This document shows, one piece after another, positions 56,585-64,000 of a stretch of 64,000 nucleotides of DNA. The stretch is from NCBI GenBank assembly GCA_037893245.1, contig JBAIAA010001141.1:1-64000 (forward strand). The letters are read 5' to 3'. The first letter of the stretch is position 1. The number at the start of each line of letters is the position of its first letter. The translations under genes and the position numbers were made by a program. Below the pieces are notes generated by a model. It made no database searches and was not told the DNA's origin. It was given only the letters and a program-made list of their open reading frames with translations. Source of the DNA: Crossaster papposus. Its lineage: Eukaryota > Echinodermata > Asteroidea > Velatida > Solasteridae.

Positions 56585-58589
56585 GTTAACTCGAGGGCTT
56601 GTTCCCACATCAGGTGTTTATTTCGACTGCACACTTCTTTCCCATTACATATTTAACTCGAGGGCTTGTTCCCACATCAGGTGTTTATTTCTACTGCACA
56701 CTTCTTTTCCTTTACATAATAATAAATGTGAGTTTGTTTTGTTATCAGATCAAATTGAGTTTTTTAAGATTTGGTCTACAATCGGCATATCCCTACTACT
56801 ACATATTTAAGAATTGGTCTACAATCGGCATATCCCTACTACTACATATTTAAGATTTGGTCTACAATCGGCATATCCCTACTACTACATATTTAAGATT
56901 TGGTCTACAATCGGCATATCCCTACTACTACTACATATTTAAGATTTGGTCTACAATCGGCATATTCCTACTACTACATATTTAAGATTTGGTCTACAAT
57001 CGGCATATCCCTACTACTACATATTTAAGATTTGGTCTACAATCGGCATATCCCTACTACTACATATTTAAGATTTGGTCTACAATCGGCATATCCCTAC
57101 TACTACATATTTAAGATTTGGTCTACAATCGGCATATCCCTACTACTACATATTTAAGATTTGGTCTACAATCGGCATATCCCTACTACTACATATTTAA
57201 GATTTGGTCTACAATCGGCATATCCCTACTACTACATATTTAAGATTTGGTCTACAATCGGCATATCCCTACTACTACATATTTAAGATTTGGTCTACAA
57301 TCGGCATATCCCTACTACTACATATTTAAGATTTGGTCTACAATCGGCATATCCCTACTACTACATAGTTAACTCGAGGGCTTGTTCCCACATCAGGTGT
57401 TTATTTCTACTGCACACTTCTTTCCCATTACATATTTAACTCGAGGGCTTGTTCCCACATCAGGTGTTTATTTCTACTGCACACTTCTTTTCCTTTACAT
57501 ACTAATAAATGTGAGTTTGTTTTGTTATCAGATCAAATTGAGTTTTTTAAGATTTGGTCTACAATCGGCATATCCCTACTACTACATATTTAAGAATTGG
57601 TCTACAATCGGCATATCCCTACTACTACATATTTAAGATTTGGTCTACAATCGGCATATCCCTACTACTACATATTTAAGATTTGGTCTACAATCGGCAT
57701 ATCCCTACTACTACTACATATTTAAGATTTGGTCTACAATCGGCATATCCCTACTACTACATATTTAAGATTTGGTCTACAATCGGCATATCCCTACTAC
57801 TACATATTTAAGATTTGGTCTACAATCGGCATATCCCTACTACTACATATTTAAGATTTGGTCTACAATCGGCATATCCCTACTACTACATATTTAAGAT
57901 TTGGTCTACAATCGGCATATCCCTACTACTACATATTTAAGATTTGGTCTACAATCGGCATATCCCTACTACTACATAGTTAACTCGAGGGCTTGTTCCC
58001 ACATCAGGTGTTTATTTCTACTGCACACTTCTTTCCCATTACATATTTAACTCGAGGGCTTGTTCCCACATCAGGTGTTTATTTCTACTGCACACTTCAT
58101 TTCCTTTACATAATAATAAATGTGAGTTTGTTTTGTTATCAGATCAAATTGAGTTTTTTAAGATTTGGTCTACAATCGGCATATCCCTACTACTACATAT
58201 TTAAGAATTGGTCTACAATCGGCATATCCCTACTACTACATATTTAAGATTTGGTCTACAATCGGCATATCCCTACTACTACATATTTAAGATTTGGTCT
58301 ACAATCGGCATATCCCTACTACTACTACATATTTAAGATTTGGTCTACAATCGGCATATCCCTACTACTACATATTTAAGATTTGGTCTACAATCGGCAT
58401 ATCCCTACTACTACATATTTAAGATTTGGTCTACAATCGGCATATCCCTACTACTACATATTTAAGATTTGGTCTACAATCGGCATAACCCTACTACTAC
58501 ATATTTAAGATTTGGTCTACAATCGGCATATCCCTACTACTACATATTTAAGATTTGGTCTACAATCGGCATATCCCTACTACTACATA
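56585..58589. repeat. ordered HOR block before the LINE
   Basis: Double cassettes at 56585-56765 (TCGACTG), 57368-57548 (ACTAATAAA) and 57979-58159 (private CACTTCATTTCC); periods 783, 611 and 611 bp. A GCATAACCC monomer near 58485 matches ones near 37614, 41256 and 61974 at a comparable position in the unit. Confidence 0.87.
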
Positions 58590-58631
58590 GTTAACTCGAG
58601 GGCTTGTTCCCACATCAGGTGTTTATTTATA

Positions 58632-58812
58632 ATAATAATAATTTATTGATTTATATTGCGCCCATTCCATACAATGTACACAGGCGCATAACAACTATAT
58701 AATTGCTAAAACATTGGTAATTAAAAATTACATGCACATAAAATATAATAAGACATACACTGTGAACAAGTAACAATATTATTAAAAACCTTATTATTAT
58801 TAAACCACATTA
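58632..58812 (-). other. LINE 3' UTR and microsatellite tail
   Basis: AT-rich, about 181 bp, with several ATT/TTA runs (for example near 58790-58801) and the terminal AAT-type microsatellite at 58631-58645 (plus-strand reading). The conserved-looking stretch is ATTTATATTGCGCCC at 58649-58663. No further ORF is seen. Confidence 0.75.
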
Positions 58813-59088
58813 TTAAAAAGCTTGTTTAAAAAGATGAGTCTTCAGGACTGATTTAAAAACACCAAGATTAGCAGCGTTCCTAACATGAAGTGGGAGTTTA
58901 TTCCAGAGGTATGGAGCACTATATTCAAAGGCTCGGTCCCCAAGAGTAGCCTTGCCACAACCTACAGGGTAGTTAAGAAAGATACCATCACTAGAACTAC
59001 GAAGACAGTAACGAGATTGGGACTTGATAGAAACAAGCTGACTTAAATACTGTGGGGCTAAACTATGTAAAATTTTGTAAGTAATCAA
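58813..59088 (-). pseudogene. LINE reverse-transcriptase ORF, C-terminal fragment
   Basis: The LINE-derived part is 91 codons plus a TAA stop at 58813-58815. Read from 59088, the visible blocks are TYKILHSLAPQYL (residues 3-15), YCLRSSSDG (27-35), TLGDRAFEYSAPYLWNKLP (48-66) and FKSVLKTHLFKQAF (78-91). The order TYK-LH-AP-YL, LRSS, GDRAF..AP-LWN-LP, FK..LKTHLF is the well-known C-terminal tail downstream of the RT domain in CR1/L2/Jockey-like LINE ORF2 proteins. No catalytic residue lies in this piece. The frame runs without a break into the satellite up to a GTG at 59100, adding four codons that are not LINE. No promoter or ATG is present, so it is a dead 5'-truncated fragment. The intact frame suggests a fairly recent insertion. 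Confidence 0.85.
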
Positions 59089-59299
59089 TATACTGCACAC
59101 TTCTTTCCCATTACATATTTAACTCGAGGGCTTGTTCCCACATCAGGTGTTTATTTCTACTGCACACTTCTTTCCCTTTACATATTTAACTCGAGGGCTT
59201 GTTCCAACATCAGGTGTTTATTTCTACTGCACACTTCTTTCCCTTTACATAATAATAAATGTGAGTTTGTTTTGTTATCAGATCAAATTGAGTTTTTTT

Positions 59300-60073
59300 A
59301 AGATTTGGTCTACAATCGGCATATCCCTACTACTACATATTTAAGATTTGGTCTACAATCGGCATATCCCTACTACTACATATTTAAGATTTGGTCTACA
59401 ATCGGCATATCCCTACTACTACATATTTAAGATTTGGTCTACAATCGGCATATCCCTACTACTACATATTTAAGATTTGGTCTACAATCGGCATATCCCT
59501 ACTACTACATATTTAAGATTTGGTCTACAATCAGCATATCCCTACTACTACATATTTAAGATTTGGTCTACAATCGGCATATCCCTACTACTACATATTT
59601 AAGATTTGGTCTACAATCGGCATATCCCTACTACTACATATTTAAGATTTGGTCTACAATCGGCATATCCCTACTACTACATATTTAAGATTTGGTCTAC
59701 AATCGGCATATCCCTACTACTACATATTTAAGATTTGGTCTACAATCGGCATATCCCTACTACTACATATTTAAGATTTGGTCTACAATCGGCATATCCC
59801 TACTACTACTACATATTTAAGATTTGGTCTACAATCGGCATATCCCTACTACTACATATTTAAGATTTGGTCTACAATCGGCATATCCCTACTACTACAT
59901 ATTTAAGATTTGGTCTACAATCGGCATATCCCTACTACTACATATTTAAGATTTGGTCTACAATCGGCATATCCCTACTACTACATATTTAAGATTTGGT
60001 CTACAATCGGCATATCCCTACTACTACATATTTAAGATTTGGTCTACAATCGGCATATCCCTACTACTACATA
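59300..60073. repeat. monomer run after the split cassette
   Basis: 43-bp monomers and one 46-mer, matching 38580-39353 at +20,720, including TCAGCATATCC at 59531 and the absence of GAATTGG in monomer 2. No gene. Confidence 0.88.
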
Positions 60074-62689
60074 GTTAACTCGAGGGCTTGTTCCCACATC
60101 AGGTGTTTATTTCGACTGCACACTTCTTTCCCATTACATATTTAACTCGAGGGCTTGTTCCCACATCAGGTGTTTATTTCTACTGCACACTTCTTTTCCT
60201 TTACATAATAATAAATGTGAGTTTGTTTTGTTATCAGATCAAATTGAGTTTTTTAAGATTTGGTCTACAATCGGCATATCCCTACTACTACATATTTAAG
60301 AATTGGTCTACAATCGGCATATCCCTACTACTACATATTTAAGATTTGGTCTACAATCGGCATATCCCTACTACTACATATTTAAGATTTGGTCTACAAT
60401 CGGCATATCCCTACTACTACTACATATTTAAGATTTGGTCTACAATCGGCATATCCCTACTACTACATATTTAAGATTTGGTCTACAATCGGCATATCCC
60501 TACTACTACATATTTAAGATTTGGTCTACAATCGGCATATCCCTACTACTACATATTTAAGATTTGGTCTACAATCGGCATATCCCTACTACTACATATT
60601 TAAGATTTGGTCTACAATCGGCATATCCCTACTACTACATATTTAAGATTTGGTCTACAATCGGCATATCCCTACTACTACATATTTAAGATTTGGTCTA
60701 CAATCGGCATATCCCTACTACTACATATTTAAGATTTGGTCTACAATCGGCATATCCCTACTACTACATATTTAAGATTTGGTCTACAATCGGCATATCC
60801 CTACTACTACATATTTAAGATTTGGTCTACAATCGGCATATCCCTACTACTACATAGTTAACTCGAGGGCTTGTTCCCACATCAGGTGTTTATTTCTACT
60901 GCACACTTCTTTCCCATTACATATTTAACTCGAGGGCTTGTTCCCACATCAGGTGTTTATTTCTACTGCACACTTCTTTTCCTTTACATACTAATAAATG
61001 TGAGTTTGTTTTGTTATCAGATCAAATTGAGTTTTTTAAGATTTGGTCTACAATCGGCATATCCCTACTACTACATATTTAAGAATTGGTCTACAATCGG
61101 CATATCCCTACTACTACATATTTAAGATTTGGTCTACAATCGGCATATCCCTACTACTACATATTTAAGATTTGGTCTACAATCGGCATATCCCTACTAC
61201 TACTACATATTTAAGATTTGGTCTACAATCGGCATATCCCTACTACTACATATTTAAGATTTGGTCTACAATCGGCATATCCCTACTACTACATATTTAA
61301 GATTTGGTCTACAATCGGCATATCCCTACTACTACATATTTAAGATTTGGTCTACAATCGGCATATCCCTACTACTACATATTTAAGATTTGGTCTACAA
61401 TCGGCATATCCCTACTACTACATATTTAAGATTTGGTCTACAATCGGCATATCCCTACTACTACATAGTTAACTCGAGGGCTTGTTCCCACATCAGGTGT
61501 TTATTTCTACTGCACACTTCTTTCCCATTACATATTTAACTCGAGGGCTTGTTCCCACATCAGGTGTTTATTTCTACTGCACACTTCTTTTCCTTTACAT
61601 AATAATAAATGTGAGTTTGTTTTGTTATCAGATCAAATTGAGTTTTTTAAGATTTGGTCTACAATCGGCATATCCCTACTACTACATATTTAAGAATTGG
61701 TCTACAATCGGCATATCCCTACTACTACATATTTAAGATTTGGTCTACAATCGGCATATCCCTACTACTACATATTTAAGATTTGGTCTACAATCGGCAT
61801 ATCCCTACTACTACTACATATTTAAGATTTGGTCTACAATCGGCATATCCCTACTACTACATATTTAAGATTTGGTCTACAATCGGCATATCCCTACTAC
61901 TACATATTTAAGATTTGGTCTACAATCGGCATATCCCTACTACTACATATTTAAGATTTGGTCTACAATCGGCATAACCCTACTACTACATATTTAAGAT
62001 TTGGTCTACAATCGGCATATCCCTACTACTACATATTTAAGATTTGGTCTACAATCGGCATATCCCTACTACTACATAGTTAACTCGAGGGCTTGTTCCC
62101 ACATCAGGTGTTTATTTCTACTGCACACTTCTTTCCCATTACATATTTAACTCGAGGGCTTGTTCCCACATCAGGTGTTTATTTCTACTGCACACTTCTT
62201 TTCCTTTACATAATAATAAATGTGAGTTTGTTTTGTTATCAGATCAAATTGAGTTTTTTAAGATTTGGTCTACAATCGGCATATCCCTACTACTACATAT
62301 TTAAGAATTGGTCTACAATCGGCATATCCCTACTACTACATATTTAAGATTTGGTCTACAATCGGCATATCCCTACTACTACATATTTAAGATTTGGTCT
62401 ACAATCGGCATATCCCTACTACTACTACATATTTAAGATTTGGTCTACAATCGGCATATCCCTACTACTACATATTTAAGATTTGGTCTACAATCGGCAT
62501 ATCCCTACTACTACATATTTAGGATTTGGTCTACAATCGGCATATCCCTACTACTACATATTTAAGATTTGGTCTACAATCGGCATATCCCTACTACTAC
62601 ATATTTAAGATTTGGTCTACAATCGGCATATCCCTACTACTACATATTTAAGATTTGGTCTACAATCGGCATATCCCTACTACTACATA
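60074..62689. repeat. ordered HOR block after the LINE
   Basis: Double cassettes at 60074-60254 (TCGACTG), 60857-61037 (ACTAATAAA), 61468-61648 and 62079-62259; periods 783, 611, 611 and 611 bp. This is the longest uninterrupted run of the canonical 611-bp unit in the window. Confidence 0.88.
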
Positions 62690-62871
62690 GTTAACTCGAG
62701 GGCTTGTTCCCACATCAGGTGTTTATTTATACTGCACACTTCTTTCCCTTTACATATTTAACTCGAGGGCTTGTTCCAACATCAGGTGTTTATTTCTACT
62801 GCACACTTCTTTCCCTTTACATAATAATAAATGTGAGTTTGTTTTGTTATCAGATCAAATTGAGATTTTTT
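62690..62871. repeat. double cassette of the triple-type family
   Basis: 182 bp, with TTTATTTATACTGC in subrepeat 1 and GTTCCAACATC in subrepeat 2. It therefore resembles the triple cassettes at 38331 and 58590 with the middle subrepeat missing. The tail ends GAGATTTTTT. The following monomers again lack GAATTGG and include TCAGCATATCC near 63104. Confidence 0.88.
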
Positions 62872-63298
62872 AAGATTTGGTCTACAATCGGCATATCCCT
62901 ACTACTACATATTTAAGATTTGGTCTACAATCGGCATATCCCTACTACTACATATTTAAGATTTGGTCTACAATCGGCATATCCCTACTACTACATATTT
63001 AAGATTTGGTCTACAATCGGCATATCCCTACTACTACATATTTAAGATTTGGTCTACAATCGGCATATCCCTACTACTACATATTTAAGATTTGGTCTAC
63101 AATCAGCATATCCCTACTACTACATATTTAAGATTTGGTCTACAATCGGCATATCCCTACTACTACATATTTAAGATTTGGTCTACAATCGGCATATCCC
63201 TACTACTACATATTTAAGATTTGGTCTACAATCGGCATATCCCTACTACTACATATTTAAGATTTGGTCTACAATCGGCATATCCCTACTACTACATA

Positions 63299-63545
63299 TT
63301 TAACTCGAGGGCTTGTTCCCACATCAGGTGTTTATTTCTACTGCACACTTCTTTCCCTTACATATTTAACTCGAGGGCTTGTTCCCACATCAGGTGTTTA
63401 TTTCTACTGCACACTTCTTTCCCATTACATATTTAACTCGAGGGCTTGTTCCCACATCAGGTGTTTATTTCTACTGCACACTTCTTTTCCTTTACATAAT
63501 AATAAATGTGAGTTTGTTTTGTTATCAGATCAAATTGAGTTTTTT
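63299..63545. repeat. triple-subrepeat cassette with a different left edge
   Basis: Three subrepeats (TTAACTCGAG at 63300, 63366 and 63433; the first is 66 bp) plus tail. It joins the monomer array as ACATATTTAACTCG rather than ACATAGTTAACTCG, so the junction is seamless with both repeats. GAATTGG follows in monomer 2. Confidence 0.88.
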
Positions 63546-63975
63546 AAGATTTGGTCTACAATCGGCATATCCCTACTACTACATATTTAAGAATTGGTCT
63601 ACAATCGGCATATCCCTACTACTACATATTTAAGATTTGGTCTACAATCGGCATATCCCTACTACTACATATTTAAGATTTGGTCTACAATCGGCATATC
63701 CCTACTACTACTACATATTTAAGATTTGGTCTACAATCGGCATATCCCTACTACTACATATTTACGATTTGGTCTACAATCGGCATATCCCTACTACTAC
63801 ATATTTAAGATTTGGTCTACAATCGGCATATCCCTACTACTACATATTTAAGATTTGGTCTACAATCGGCATATCCCTACTACTACATATTTAAGATTTG
63901 GTCTACAATCGGCATATCCCTACTACTACATATTTAAGATTTGGTCTACAATCGGCATATCCCTACTACTACATA
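63546..63975. repeat. monomer run
   Basis: Ten monomers (430 bp) of the canonical 611-type order: GAATTGG in monomer 2 and a 46-mer as monomer 4. A private TTTACGATTTGG lies near 63763. Confidence 0.88.
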
Positions 63976-64000
63976 GTTAACTCGAGGGCTTGTTCCCACA
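63976..64000. repeat. cassette cut by the window edge
   Basis: The first 25 bp of another cassette (GTTAACTCGAGGGCTTG and on). It shows that the composite array continues beyond the window. Confidence 0.9.

Larger units (their letters stand above)
58632..59088 (-). mobile_element. 5'-truncated LINE (non-LTR retrotransposon), L2/CR1-like 3' end
   Basis: The only unique sequence in the window, about 457 bp, read on the minus strand. Its 5' side (59088) enters directly into the C-terminal part of the reverse-transcriptase ORF; endonuclease and polymerase domains are missing, as is usual for LINE copies that stop early in reverse transcription. The ORF ends at 58813 and is followed by about 181 bp of 3' UTR (58632-58812). 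This ends in GGGCGCAATATAAAT (complement of 58649-58663) and a TTA/ATT microsatellite at the 3' terminus. GCGC-plus-ATAAAT tails followed by short tandem repeats are familiar from L2-clade LINEs and SINEs that use them. TATA at 58628-58631 and 59089-59092 would be a very short target duplication or plain microhomology. Exact family needs a database search. Confidence 0.88.
58590..59299. repeat. triple-subrepeat cassette split by a LINE
   Basis: The satellite part (58590-58631 and 59089-59299) is the same three-subrepeat cassette as 38331-38579. The total length of 710 bp equals 249 + 461. Marks TTTATTTATA, GTTCCAACATC and CTTTCCCTTTAC are all present. The interruption lies in the first subrepeat. 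Confidence 0.92.
13371..64000. repeat. composite satellite: 43-bp monomers plus inserted cassettes (B)
   Basis: From here to the window end the 43-bp array is interrupted 79 times by a second repeat, the cassette. The usual form is 181 bp: it begins GTTAACTCGAGGGCTTG, has two 67-bp subrepeats, then a tail from about CTTTACATAATAATAAATG to GAGTTTTTT, after which AAGATTTGG resumes. The last monomer before a cassette is 40 bp, ending CTACATA. The modal unit is 611 bp (181 + ten monomers totalling 430 bp). In most units monomer 2 after the cassette carries GAATTGG and monomer 4 is 46 bp. Other spacings are 611 plus or minus multiples of 43 with small CTA changes. All cassettes share one orientation. 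There are 65 double, ten single and three triple forms, plus one cut by the window edge. Confidence 0.95.

Noticed and set aside
58631-58645. Cassette tail (ATAATAATAAATG) derived from the LINE's AAT microsatellite
   Set aside because: The resemblance is only a short AT-rich trinucleotide run. The cassette tail is present in all complete cassettes, while the LINE is in one, so there is no evidence of descent.
58813-59100. The minus-strand frame as a complete host gene starting at 59100
   Set aside because: The apparent start is a GTG within satellite sequence. The first four codons are satellite and the rest is the LINE tail, so it is a truncated retrotransposon fragment.
13371-63545. The cassette as a transposable element or SINE
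   Set aside because: It has no terminal inverted repeats, no target-site duplications, no pol III A/B boxes that I can see, and always the same flanks and orientation. Block amplification explains its spread better than transposition.
13385-63633. Recurrent 84-122 codon frames crossing the cassettes
   Set aside because: All start at the TTG of GGCTTGTTCCC and repeat with the cassette. The only plus-strand ATG in the cassette (AAATGTGAG) is followed at once by TGA. Identity between copies reflects DNA homogenisation, not selection on protein.
1-64000. CENP-B box in the monomer
   Set aside because: The nearest stretch, TTGGTCTACAATCGGC, does not fit the TTCG...A..CGGG pattern. Centromere function can be neither shown nor excluded from this.
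1-64000. TATTTAAG as a TATA-box in every monomer
   Set aside because: The match is weak, occurs every 43 bp and has no gene downstream. It is a property of the repeat.

Overview
The window is almost entirely satellite DNA from a eukaryotic, most likely metazoan, genome. It holds no host gene, no RNA gene and no CRISPR array. The base unit is a 43-bp monomer, about 35% GC, read here as starting AAGATTTGG, with ATCGGCATATCCC in the middle and CTACTACTACATATTT at the end. There are roughly 1,100-1,200 copies, all in the same orientation. The only non-satellite sequence is a 5'-truncated LINE (non-LTR retrotransposon) of about 457 bp at 58632-59088, on the minus strand. Its protein tail resembles the C-terminal end of L2/CR1-type LINE reverse transcriptases. 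Such elements are common in aquatic invertebrates and fish; a cnidarian-like host is my guess and cannot be proved from this window.

Layout. 1-6490: near-perfect 43-bp tandem array (about 150 monomers, one visible 2-bp insertion). 6491-9740: the same monomer with many 1-2 bp indels. 9741-13370: clean monomers again, ordered into a higher-order repeat (HOR) with a 740-bp period. From 13371 to the window end the array is composite: a second, unrelated-looking cassette interrupts the 43-mers 79 times. The cassette is usually 181 bp, made of two 67-bp subrepeats plus a unique tail of about 47 bp. The commonest unit is 611 bp: one cassette plus ten monomers, with fixed variants (GAATTGG in monomer 2, a 46-bp monomer at position 4). 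Cassettes also occur with one subrepeat (114 bp, ten cases) and with three (about 247-249 bp, three cases).

The composite region records many nested duplications: a 618-bp triad module seen in full three times, and tandem duplications of 970, 1,054, 3,567 and 5,534 bp. A similar cassette order recurs at about 20.6 kb spacing. The LINE sits inside a three-subrepeat cassette; its uninterrupted paralogue about 20 kb upstream preserves the empty site, so the insertion can be dated relative to the satellite amplification.

Nothing here works as a gene set. The long plus-strand reading frames are satellite read-through beginning at TTG, because the satellite has no useful ATG on that strand. Likely contexts are centromeric, pericentromeric or other heterochromatin, but the sequence alone does not show which.
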